This document shows, in pieces, positions 37,532 to 46,252 of a stretch of DNA of 64,000 nt. The stretch is from assembly GCA_937925335.1 (NCBI GenBank), contig CALEWY010000039.1, positions 1 through 64,000 of the forward strand, read 5' to 3'. The DNA comes from an uncultured Acidimicrobiales bacterium. Its GTDB lineage: Bacteria > Actinomycetota > Acidimicrobiia > Acidimicrobiales > SZUA-35. Position 1 is the stretch's first letter. Every line of letters begins with the position of its first letter. The position numbers and the translations under genes are program-made. A model generated the notes under the pieces. The model did not search any database and was not told where the DNA came from. It was given only the letters and a program-made list of their open reading frames with translations.

Positions 37532-38443
37532 TCAGTCGACGGGGGTCGCCACACTCTTGGTCAAAAGATCGTAGATCCGTCCCAGGTCAGCTTCGTCAGC
37601 GAAGTCGATGCTGAGCCGGCCTTTACCCTTACCCATCGAGACGTTCACGCGAGTGTCGAGTCGGTTCGCCAGTTGTTCTTCGACTTCGAGGAACGCAGCA
37701 GACTTGACCGATGATCCTCGGCGGTCGTTGGCATCCAAGTCAACGATCGGGTCAACATCAACAACCGGCTCATCACCCGAGACTTCGTCTCGGACCATCT
37801 GTTCAACCTGTCGAACATTGAGTCCTTCGGAGACGATCTCGTTGGCGAGCCGCTCCTGGAAGCCACGGTCGGGGCTGCCGAGCAGGGCTCGAGCATGACC
37901 GGCGGAAAGCTCGCCGTTGGCGACAAGGCGCTGCACTGCTCCAGGAAGCTGGAACAGACGAAGCGTGTTGGAGATCGCCGAGCGGCTCTTGCCGACCCGG
38001 GTCGAGACCTCGTCCTGGGTGAGCTCGAACTCGTCGATCAGCTGCTGGTAGGCGGCAGCCTCTTCGAGTGCGTTGAGGTCTTCTCGGTGAAGGTTTTCAA
38101 CGACAGCCTGCTCAAGCGACTGTCGATCGTCTACTTGGCGAATGACCGCTGGAATCGTCGGGAGGCCGGCGCGGCGCGCAGCTCGCCATCGGCGTTCGCC
38201 CGCGATGAGCTCGTATCGATCATGGCCAACTTCGCGAACAAGAATCGGCTGCAGAACACCGAGTGCTCGAACCGAGTCGGTGAGCGACACCAGCGCCTCT
38301 TCCTCGAAACGAGTTCGAGGCTGATACTCATTCGCCGTAATGGCGGCGATGGGGATCTCGAGGAGGTCACCCGACGAGTCGCCCGTTGTCTCGGTCGGGA
38401 TCAATGCTCCCAGACCACGTCCTAGTCCGCTACGTCGGTTCAC
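37532..38443 (-). CDS. parB: chromosome partitioning protein ParB
   Basis: RRSGLGRGLGALIPTE; EYQPRTRFEEEALVSLTDSVRALGVLQPILVRE; GERRWRAARRAGL; GTG start inferred, the track ORF opens at 38485. Confidence 0.95.
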   Translation of the reverse strand: MNRRSGLGRGLGALIPTETTGDSSGDLLEIPIAAITANEYQPRTRFEEEALVSLTDSVRALGVLQPILVREVGHDRYELIAGERRWRAARRAGLPTIPAVIRQVDDRQSLEQAVVENLHREDLNALEEAAAYQQLIDEFELTQDEVSTRVGKSRSAISNTLRLFQLPGAVQRLVANGELSAGHARALLGSPDRGFQERLANEIVSEGLNVRQVEQMVRDEVSGDEPVVDVDPIVDLDANDRRGSSVKSAAFLEVEEQLANRLDTRVNVSMGKGKGRLSIDFADEADLGRIYDLLTKSVATPVD

Positions 38444-39242
38444 CAGCAAACTCCCTTGCGAGATCGCGATAAGCAACAGCTCCACGCGAGGTCGGATCGA
38501 ACACGGTGATCGGCTGCCCGAAGCTCGGTGCTTCCGACAGTCGAACCGTTCGCGGAATCACCGCTCGACACACTGTCGAGCCGAAGTGTTCGCGAACTTC
38601 TCCAGAAACCTGATGAGCAAGATTGGTTCGTGCGTCGTACATCACCAGAACGATCGCACTGAGTCGCAGAGCAGAGTTGAGATTGCGTTGCACCAAATCA
38701 ACATTGCGCAGAAGCTGCCCGAGGCCTTCGAGTGCGTAGTACTCACACTGAACAGGAACCATGACTTCGGTGGCTGCCGCAAGTGCGTTGACTGTCAAAA
38801 GCCCAAGTGACGGCGGGCAGTCGATCAAGACCAGGTCGTAATCGTCGGCTACGGCTGCGATCGCGTTCTTGAGTCGCAGTTCGCGACTGAAGGCGGGCAC
38901 CAACTCAATCTCTGCGCCGGCGAGGTCGAGGTTCGCTGGTGCCAGAAAGAGATTCCGCACCGAGGCCGCCTCGATGGCATCATCGAGCGGAACGTCGTGG
39001 AGGAGTACGTCATAGATCGACGACTCAAGACTCCGGGGATTGATTCCAAGTCCAGTGCTTGCGTTGCCCTGCGGATCAAGGTCAACGATCAGAACGCGGT
39101 GTCCCAGCTCGGCAGCCGCAGCTCCGAGATTGATGGTCGTCGTGGTCTTGCCGACGCCACCCTTCTGGTTGGCAATCGCAACAACTCGTGGGCCCTGAGG
39201 TTCGGGCGGACGGGGAGCGATCGGTGAGTCAGATGTGGTCAT
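38430..39242 (-). CDS. parA: chromosome partitioning ATPase ParA
   Basis: VVAIANQKGGVGKTTTTINLGAAAAELGHRVLIVDLDPQGNASTGLG. Confidence 0.96.
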   Translation of the reverse strand: MTTSDSPIAPRPPEPQGPRVVAIANQKGGVGKTTTTINLGAAAAELGHRVLIVDLDPQGNASTGLGINPRSLESSIYDVLLHDVPLDDAIEAASVRNLFLAPANLDLAGAEIELVPAFSRELRLKNAIAAVADDYDLVLIDCPPSLGLLTVNALAAATEVMVPVQCEYYALEGLGQLLRNVDLVQRNLNSALRLSAIVLVMYDARTNLAHQVSGEVREHFGSTVCRAVIPRTVRLSEAPSFGQPITVFDPTSRGAVAYRDLAREFAGEPT

Positions 39243-39674
39243 CCAACCTCCTCATCGTGAAGGGCACATCATGTTCGGCCCGCTGACCATTTGCAACGAC
39301 CCTGGTCGCATTCCTCACGAGTCGTCTCCCAATCGCGCGCAAACCCCACCAATCATCACGACTCGCCCGCGCTTCGCAAGGGCGTTCCTGACTCGCACGA
39401 CGGAAGTCGGCGAATGATCATCGCGCACGTCGGGAAGGGTCCCTGCGCTCGATTGCGGCGCTCGATTGCGGCGCTCGATAGCTCCGCTCCATCGATGCGG
39501 TCGGATTGACCGCCTGTGATTTGACTCTCGATTCATCAGATGCGCTCGACCGTGTGGCGACTCGGGACTAACTCAAGCCACGACTCAATCGTTTCGCGAT
39601 GCTGTTTCGCGATGCTGTTTCGAGTGCTTGGCCGGTCGAGCGTTGGCGACTGGGCGAGACACAGAGTCCGGTGA

Positions 39675-39690
39675 CGTTCCACGTGAAACA
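39675..39690. promoter_or_regulatory. parS site
   Basis: CGTTCCACGTGAAACA, two mismatches to TGTTTCACGTGAAACA. Confidence 0.8.
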
Positions 39691-39770
39691 CCGACGACCA
39701 AATTTCGATCGTCGGTGTCTCATACGGGAGGTCTGAGTCTTGCTGTCTTCGCAGTGCTTAAGCTCTCACG

Positions 39771-39826
39771 GTGCTGTCTTCACGGTGCCGTCTTCACAGT
39801 GCTGTCTTCACAGTGCTGTCTTCAGA
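39771..39826. repeat. four 14-bp iteron-like tandem repeats
   Basis: GTGCTGTCTTCACG / GTGCCGTCTTCACA / GTGCTGTCTTCACA / GTGCTGTCTTCAGA; degenerate copy just upstream near 39740. Confidence 0.8.
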
Positions 39827-39952
39827 TCGCCAGCTTCAGAACCGAGTCTTCAGACTGTTGTAGCGACATGGCCGGCTCGAGAAGGCTGGCTGAACGACGT
39901 CGCTGAACGAGTTCGACACGATGTGTGCCCCTGGTTCGGTTCAGACTCGACC

Positions 39953-40090
39953 TTAGCCCTGAAAGTGGCTGGCGTAGGCCTGCGCTCGAGCTCCCTCACG
40001 ACGAATCTCGGTGCTACCGGATGCGGCAGGGAAGTCACGAGGTGCATGGATCAACTTCACGAACTTCTTGAGGGTGGCTTTGATCGACAT
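39953..40090 (-). CDS. 45-aa basic small protein, unknown function
   Basis: MSIKATLKKFVKLIHAPRDFPAASGSTEIRREGARAQAYASHFQG, preceded by GGAACGGAG; nested in a longer, less plausible ORF. Confidence 0.55.
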   Translation of the reverse strand: MSIKATLKKFVKLIHAPRDFPAASGSTEIRREGARAQAYASHFQG

Positions 40091-40298
40091 ACATTGCTCC
40101 GTTCCGTGTTGACGTACGAACAGAACGACAACCCTCGCTAGAGAGTTCCCGAGTTTCCGCACAATCTTCGGCGCTGTCGAAGCCACACGTACGTCGCGCT
40201 CCTCTTCCCGTCGCTCTGGGTGCGATGGCCAGCCCGCGAGCGGACGTGATCGACACATCCCTCGTTGCACGACGGGCGCACAGCACTCCGATCCCTCG

Positions 40299-40771
40299 TC
40301 AGCCGTGATCACGAAACCTCGGCAAGAGGAGCTTGATCTCCCGAGCGACCGCGCCTGCGCTCCGTCCCGCCACGCCGTCGAAGTAGTCAACGTACGCGCC
40401 GTCGCTCTCGACAAAGCGGACGGCATACGGTTGCTGATGGCGATGGCACAGGGCTCGGTTGAGCACACGAACGTCTGTCGGGCTGAACATCATGACGTCA
40501 TGAACACGTTCGAGCGGGATCCGGTGCACCGTGAGACTCCGGACGTTCACGATCGTGAACGCATCGCCATCGAATTGATTCGCGGACGTCGAACGATTCC
40601 ACTCAGCAAAAGCACCGACACAAGCCCGGCTACGCCCGCGGGAATCCATAGATCGGCGAAGACGCCGAACGCACTGACACCGATGCATGAGACCATCTTG
40701 AATGCCAGGCTCCGTCGGTCCGCTGCCCAGACACGACAATCCGACCGATCACCGTGAGCACGAACCGTCAT
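40299..40771 (-). pseudogene. frameshifted PH-domain-like membrane protein
   Basis: Frame A MTVRAHG...ADLWIPAGVAGLVSVLLLSGIVRRP (two TM) continues in frame B as RSTSANQFDGDAFTIVNVRSLTVHRIPLERVHDVMMFSPTDVRVLNRALCHRHQQPYAVRFVES near 40590. Confidence 0.45.
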
Positions 40772-41429
40772 GCCAGTTCATCGACCATCGGCCTCGGTGA
40801 CTGAAGTGTCGAGCGGCGCCCGCGTCAACCAGCTGGATCTTGCCCAGGTACGGATCGAGGCGCCGTGGGCGTCCGACCCGACATGGACCGCAACTCGGAC
40901 ACGGAGGCGCCTGGTCGTTGTGGTGATGCTTCGGTCGGCGATCGTGTGGTATCGGTCAATCTCTCTTCGTCGCGAGCTGTCCGGCAACGTCGGCCCACCG
41001 TCGTAACTGGGTGTCGAATTGGCATGCCCTTTCGTCTCTTCGAGGTGACAGGTTCGCTTCCATCAGACACACCAGCGAAGCCCTCGACAAGGGAGGCAAG
41101 CCGGCGGCCGGCACACCTCGATCGTTCGGACCTCGCCACCGCATCGCCGATCGTTGCCGTGATCTCAAGATCTCAAGAGACGTCAGCGCGAGCCGGACGT
41201 CAGCTCACAGATCCACCCGTCACGGCATAGACGCCGTGACCGCCTCGAAGCTCCATGCACAGGAAGCTGATCGGTATCGCTCGCGCTAGAGCCGGGACGG
41301 GGCGTTGAACCCGACCAAGACGAAGCGTTCCGCGCCCTCGCCAAGATGCGGATGCTCGACCGCTCGCCTCGCAGTCGCCAGCACGCCTGGTCTGTGCCGT
41401 CAAGCTTCGTCGAGGCACCCCGCCTCATC

Positions 41430-41543
41430 GGGACTCAAGTGCGTGCGCGGCGGCTGTGGGGTGCACGGGCGCACCCGTGGGCCGCCAGTTGGGACTCAAA
41501 TGCGTGCGCGGCGGCTGTGGGGTGCACAGGCGCACCCGTGGGT
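41430..41543. repeat. two direct repeats of about 53 bp, 61-bp period, hairpin-rich
   Basis: GGGACTCAARTGCGTGCGCGGCGGCTGTGGGGTGCACRGGCGCACCCGTGGG at 41430 and 41491. Confidence 0.85.
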
Positions 41544-41746
41544 GAGGCTCTAGTTCTGCTGCGCGAGGGTGCCGAGCTAGAGCTCGATCACCTTCGGGTC
41601 GGTCAGAAGGTTGCGGCGCCTTGCGTCCACATCCAAGCGTGAGCACACCATTCTTCGAAGCCACTCAGATCGGCGAAGGCAAGTTGGATCGTGCTGAGCG
41701 ACACCCAGTTCGTCAAGCGAGACTCAGGCTCTGTACAAGAGGCGGA

Positions 41747-41762
41747 TGTTTCACGTGAAACA
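41747..41762. promoter_or_regulatory. parS site (perfect)
   Basis: TGTTTCACGTGAAACA. Confidence 0.95.
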
Positions 41763-41783
41763 CTCGCGCGGCGTGCCAGCTAG

Positions 41784-42521
41784 CTACTCGTCCAACTGGA
41801 AGAGGGCATCCCGCTTGAGGTGTTTCGCTGATCGTGGATAGCGGTCGTCCAGCTCGCCTGTGCGCTGGAACGTGACCACCTTGTGGTCCGGGTTCGTCCC
41901 CTCTTGATCGCCGTGGGGCAACTCCACGAGGCTCACGGTTGCGAGACCATCAGCTGGCCATGCCCGGCGGATCGGGGGCTCGCTGATGACGATCAACCCA
42001 CCTTCACGTACAAGACCGGAGGCGCACTCGACGGTCATCGCAGGTGGTCCGAATCCTCGACTGACGACCGCATCGGCGGCACTTCGATACTCGGGATCGC
42101 GAGCCACGTCTTCGGCTCGACCGGTGACCACCTCGATGCGATCGCTCAGGCCGAGTTCACTGACCGCCCATACCAGGAAGGCCGTTCGTTTGTTGCTGGC
42201 GTCGAGCAGGGTGCCGCTGAGTTCGGGCCGTTCGAGTGCAACTGGAAGTCCGGGGATACCTCCACCCGAACCAATGTCGACGAATGTGCGGACCTCGGCT
42301 GGCAGCGCAGCCGCGAAGGCCATTGCATGATCGACGTGAAAACGAATCGGGCCCGGACCGAGAAAACCCACGGTCCGGGCCCGATGAAGGACAGTCTCGA
42401 GTGCGTCCTTACTCGTCAGCGGAGGTCTCCTCGGCGCTGACCTCGTCTGCACCGGTATCCGCATCATCGGCACCGGCTTCATTTGTGTCGGCTTCATCTG
42501 TGTCGGGAGCGAGCTCAGCAT
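41784..42521 (-). CDS. rsmG: 16S rRNA (guanine527-N7)-methyltransferase
   Basis: VDIGSGGGIPGLPVALERPELSGTLLDASNKRTAFLVWAVSELGL; true start probably downstream of 42521 because the N-terminus overlaps jag. Confidence 0.92.
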   Translation of the reverse strand: MLSSLPTQMKPTQMKPVPMMRIPVQTRSAPRRPPLTSKDALETVLHRARTVGFLGPGPIRFHVDHAMAFAAALPAEVRTFVDIGSGGGIPGLPVALERPELSGTLLDASNKRTAFLVWAVSELGLSDRIEVVTGRAEDVARDPEYRSAADAVVSRGFGPPAMTVECASGLVREGGLIVISEPPIRRAWPADGLATVSLVELPHGDQEGTNPDHKVVTFQRTGELDDRYPRSAKHLKRDALFQLDE

Positions 42522-43443
42522 CGGGAACGATGATCACGCGACGGCGAGGTTCCTGCCCGGCCGACCGAGTTGAGACACCATCGACCTCGTTGAGTGCATC
42601 GTGCACAACCTTACGATCGGGCGGCGACATCGGCTCGAGGACAACCTCAACACCGTCATCGATCGCCGTCTGTGCGGCCTTCGTAGCGAACTCGCCGAGC
42701 GCCTCACGGCGACGCTCGCGGTAGCCACCAACATCGACCTTGATTCGAATGCCGGACGGCGCCTGGCGCTGAGCCGTGATCCGAGTGAGTTCCTGAATGG
42801 CGTCGAGCGTGCGAGCCTTTGGTCCGAGCAAGAGGCCGTGTTTGCCGGCGATCTGTGCAGCGACTTCGTCGTTGCTGAGATCAATCTCAACGGGGCTGTC
42901 GTAGCCAAAGGCCGCGGTGAGGCCGGTCAGGAACGTTTCCACGCTCGCGTTGACCTCTTCGATCGATGCATCTGGCACGTTCTGCTCCTGTCGGTTGCTC
43001 TGCTTTTTCTGGCGCTGGTCGCTGCCGGAACGATTCCGTCCCCCGCGGTTTCCACCACCACCGTTTCCTCGACCTTGACCGCCGCGATTTCCACCGCCGC
43101 CGCCCTTCTTCTCGGCGCCGCCATCACGATTCTCTGCGTCACGGTTGTCACCACCGGAGCGTGAACCCTTGTTCTCTCCACCGGAGCGACCGCCGCCACC
43201 GCCACCGCTGCCGCCTCCGCCACCACGGCGCTTGCGGTTGCGGTTGCGGTCTTCTTTGGCCGGAGGAGCCTTCGGTGCGATACGAGCACGCACACGAGCG
43301 GTGCCACGAGTGCGGCCGAACAGGCCCTGGCGCGGCTCTTCAAGAACTTCGAACTCAGCGTCGGTGTCATGCACGCCGAGCTTGTCGAGCGCCATGTCCT
43401 TTGCTTCTTCCAGCGACTTCGCTGTTGTTTCAACCCACTCCAC
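42409..43443 (-). CDS. jag: Jag/KhpB RNA-binding protein (Jag_N, KH, R3H)
   Basis: MEWVETTAKSLEEAKDMALDKLGV; GLLLGPKARTLDAIQELTRI; R3H region RRREALGEFATKAAQTAIDDG. Confidence 0.93.
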   Translation of the reverse strand: MEWVETTAKSLEEAKDMALDKLGVHDTDAEFEVLEEPRQGLFGRTRGTARVRARIAPKAPPAKEDRNRNRKRRGGGGGSGGGGGGRSGGENKGSRSGGDNRDAENRDGGAEKKGGGGGNRGGQGRGNGGGGNRGGRNRSGSDQRQKKQSNRQEQNVPDASIEEVNASVETFLTGLTAAFGYDSPVEIDLSNDEVAAQIAGKHGLLLGPKARTLDAIQELTRITAQRQAPSGIRIKVDVGGYRERRREALGEFATKAAQTAIDDGVEVVLEPMSPPDRKVVHDALNEVDGVSTRSAGQEPRRRVIIVPDAELAPDTDEADTNEAGADDADTGADEVSAEETSADE

Positions 43444-43449
43444 AGTGAC

Positions 43450-44646
43450 CTACTTCTTTCGCTTCTTGTTCGACTTCTTGGGCGCGGTGCCCTTTGGTGT
43501 GACACGGCTCGACGCGGCGGACGCTGCTGCACCCGTTCCTGCGGCCGCTGACTTCTTGGCTGCCTTGCGAGCTGCTTTCTCGGCACGAGCCTGTTCCCAC
43601 AACTCGGCGCGTTGCTCGGCCTTGCTCTTCTCGATCGGTCCGTCGCTCGAATCACTCGAGCCGTTCTTGGACGAGCCATTCTTGGACGCGCCGTTCTTGG
43701 ACGACACAGAACGGTTCGAATCGGCGCCGTTCGACGAGTCGCGATCACCGGACTTTGACTTCTTCTTCGGCGCGTCGTCTTCGTCTTCTTCGGCGACAAC
43801 TCTCGCTTTCGCCTCAGCCAACTTCTCCGTTGCACCTTCGCGGCCATAGATCTGCCGCGTGATGTATGCCTGCTGGCCGATTCGGAACAGGTTCGACGTC
43901 GCCCAGTAGAGAACGAGGCCAGCCGGGAAGAGGAACGACCAGACACCGGAGAGCAACGGGAGGAACTTCAGCAGCATCTGCTGCTGGGCCATCATCGGAC
44001 TCTCTTCAGCACCCGGCGCGCGGCGTGCGGAAACTTGGCGCTGCTGGAAGTAGCTGGAGAACACGACGAAGGCGATCAAGACCACATACGGAAGACCCCG
44101 CAAGATGTTGTCCTGAATGACGTCGATCGCTCGTGCAGCCAAGTCGAACGGCCCAAAGTCCATCGAGGTGTCTCGGTGCAAGTCGGCGTAAAGCTCGGAA
44201 TCTCGTGAGACGTACCGAGGATTGAACGTGTCGCCGGGCAAAACTTCGAGACCGTTGCGCAAACGAACCTGATTGGCGACGTCGAAGAATGGTGTCTCTT
44301 CGCTCCGCCGTGTCAGACCACGCAACACGTTGAACAGGACCAAGAAGACGGGCAACTGGGCCAACATCGGAACACAGCCACCGATGGGGTTGATGCCGTG
44401 TTCTGAGTAGAGCGCCATGAGTTCACGGTTCATGGCCTCTCGATCGTCTTTGTACTCCTTTTGCAGCCGCTTCATTTCGGGCTGCACCTGCTGCATCTTG
44501 ATCGTCGATCGAGTTGCACGCAGGGTGAGCGGCATCAAAACGATCATCACCGCGATGGTGAGCATGATGATCGCGAGGCCGTAATTTCCACCAACGACGG
44601 GGAGTTCGTAGAACAGGGCCAGGACCTGAGCGATGAAATCGAACAT
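43450..44646 (-). CDS. yidC: membrane protein insertase YidC
   Basis: NYGLAIIMLTIAVMIVLMPLTLRATRSTIKMQQVQPEMKRLQKEYKDD; Lys/Ser-rich C-terminus. Confidence 0.95.
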   Translation of the reverse strand: MFDFIAQVLALFYELPVVGGNYGLAIIMLTIAVMIVLMPLTLRATRSTIKMQQVQPEMKRLQKEYKDDREAMNRELMALYSEHGINPIGGCVPMLAQLPVFLVLFNVLRGLTRRSEETPFFDVANQVRLRNGLEVLPGDTFNPRYVSRDSELYADLHRDTSMDFGPFDLAARAIDVIQDNILRGLPYVVLIAFVVFSSYFQQRQVSARRAPGAEESPMMAQQQMLLKFLPLLSGVWSFLFPAGLVLYWATSNLFRIGQQAYITRQIYGREGATEKLAEAKARVVAEEDEDDAPKKKSKSGDRDSSNGADSNRSVSSKNGASKNGSSKNGSSDSSDGPIEKSKAEQRAELWEQARAEKAARKAAKKSAAAGTGAAASAASSRVTPKGTAPKKSNKKRKK

Positions 44647-44746
44647 CTTCGGTTTCGTCCGTTCTTCTCGGGGCGAGTCTTTGGGCGGGGGACTGCTGGG
44701 GGGGCGTACTTACGGGTACTGGAGCTGGGGCGACTTCAGTGACGCA

Positions 44747-45058
44747 CTAGTGGCGTGTCAGATTTGAATCAGATTTGGGGGCGATGGTGTCATCATTTGC
44801 CGTCTCATCATGTGCTGCGCTGCTGCAGCGATGATGTGTGTTGTCCGGCTCGGGTACGGGATCAAAGCCGAACGAACCAAACGGATGGCATCGACCAAGC
44901 CGGCGCAATGTGAGCCAGATGCCTCGGCCAGTGCCGTGAAGCTCAATTGCCTCCACTGCGTAGTGAGAACAGGTGGGGATGTAGCGACAACGTGGCTGTC
45001 GAAGTGACGAGACACCCTGGTACTGACGAATGAGCCACAAGAGCGGGCGTTTCATCAC
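44747..45058 (-). CDS. yidD: membrane protein insertion efficiency factor YidD
   Basis: [37 protein letters not shown]. Confidence 0.93.
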   Translation of the reverse strand: MMKRPLLWLIRQYQGVSSLRQPRCRYIPTCSHYAVEAIELHGTGRGIWLTLRRLGRCHPFGSFGFDPVPEPDNTHHRCSSAAHDETANDDTIAPKSDSNLTRH

Positions 45059-45555
45059 GATTCTCCCTCAACTGAGGCCCGAGCGGCCGCAGAATCTGCC
45101 TCAACCCCCGCAATCAAGCCACGAACGCTCGACTGAACATCTGCATACGCGCAATGCAACACCGACCGGTTCGGCCGAAACAAGTACGCACCGTGGGGAA
45201 GTGAACGCTCAGCGTCCAATTCGCGTAGTGCACTCTTGACTCGGCGCCGAGCCCGATTGCGTTCAACCGCCGTGCCGAACTGACGTCCGATCGCAAAGGC
45301 GACCTCTGCGTCATCGATGTCCGTTCCGTCGATCGTTGCGAGAAAGCTGAGTCGAATGAGCGGGTGACGCCCACTCTTGCCTCGGCTACTCGCCCCTTCT
45401 CGGCCGGCGCGACCGTCGATTCGGCGCGCTTCGGGGCCTCGGAAGGCATCGAAGGTTGCTCGTCGGCGAACTGCTCGCACAGCAGAGGTATCCGCACTCA
45501 CGTCAGGCCGAATCGACGAAGCGTCGGTTCGTTGGCCAGCGGGAGCGACGGACAC
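45055..45555 (-). CDS. rnpA: ribonuclease P protein component
   Basis: [32 protein letters not shown] start inferred just after rpmH. Confidence 0.88.
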   Translation of the reverse strand: MSVAPAGQRTDASSIRPDVSADTSAVRAVRRRATFDAFRGPEARRIDGRAGREGASSRGKSGRHPLIRLSFLATIDGTDIDDAEVAFAIGRQFGTAVERNRARRRVKSALRELDAERSLPHGAYLFRPNRSVLHCAYADVQSSVRGLIAGVEADSAAARASVEGES

Positions 45556-45557
45556 GG

Positions 45558-45692
45558 TCAGGCGCTGAGCTTGTGACGACCCTTGAGACGGCGAGACCGC
45601 AGGACAGCGCGGCCGCCTCGGGTGGACTTGCGAGCACGGAAACCGTGCTTCGTTGCTCGCTTGCGATTGTTTGGCTGGAACGTGCGCTTCAT
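45558..45692 (-). CDS. rpmH: 50S ribosomal protein L34
   Basis: [44 protein letters not shown]. Confidence 0.98.
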   Translation of the reverse strand: MKRTFQPNNRKRATKHGFRARKSTRGGRAVLRSRRLKGRHKLSA

Positions 45693-45971
45693 GTGACTGC
45701 TCCTGAACGACGATGAAACCCCCAGCGTCCGAATGTGCCACGTGCACGGTCGAACGAAGGAGATGCTGCGGACCGGCCCGGGCAACTCAGTCCCACTGGG
45801 GCCTGAGGCGGCGATCTGGCAGCTTTCCCACAATACCGGGCGACATCCTCGGTACCACAGCACACAGTCCGAATCACGTGCACAGAAGCCAGCCGAATTC
45901 TTGGGTGAGAACACCGTTCGATCGCACGTTTCGGTGGTCACTCGACAACCCTCCGTGACCACGATCGAATC

Positions 45972-46125
45972 TTTTCCACAGGGCAGGTGCGCGCGTCAGA
46001 ATGGCCTGCTAGGTTCGCCGATCCCGCACACCACTCACGACCCGATGAGTGCTCAACGCCCGTAACAGATGGGTTTCATCACTGTCAACTCGGCCCAAAC
46101 GGTCCCGTCTACTCCTTGTGGACAA
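45972..46125. promoter_or_regulatory. DnaA-box-like sites upstream of dnaA
   Basis: TTTTCCACA (45972-45980) and TGTGGACAA (46117-46125). Confidence 0.55.
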
Positions 46126-46252
46126 CTCTGTGGGATGTGGGGAAACTGCTCATCGTTGCGTTTTCGTGCTCAAGCGAAACACCAACGATTGAGACGACGA
46201 GAACGACCCGAAGTTTGAGAAGATTCGGGCACCGAATCGGCACCGGCGGAAA

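Noticed and set aside
39771-39826. Possible CRISPR-like repeats
   Set aside because: 14-bp units are directly adjacent with no spacers.
39953-40468. 171-aa minus-strand ORF as annotated in the track
   Set aside because: Most of the N-terminal part looks non-protein; only the last 45 residues, with their own RBS-like sequence, are plausible.
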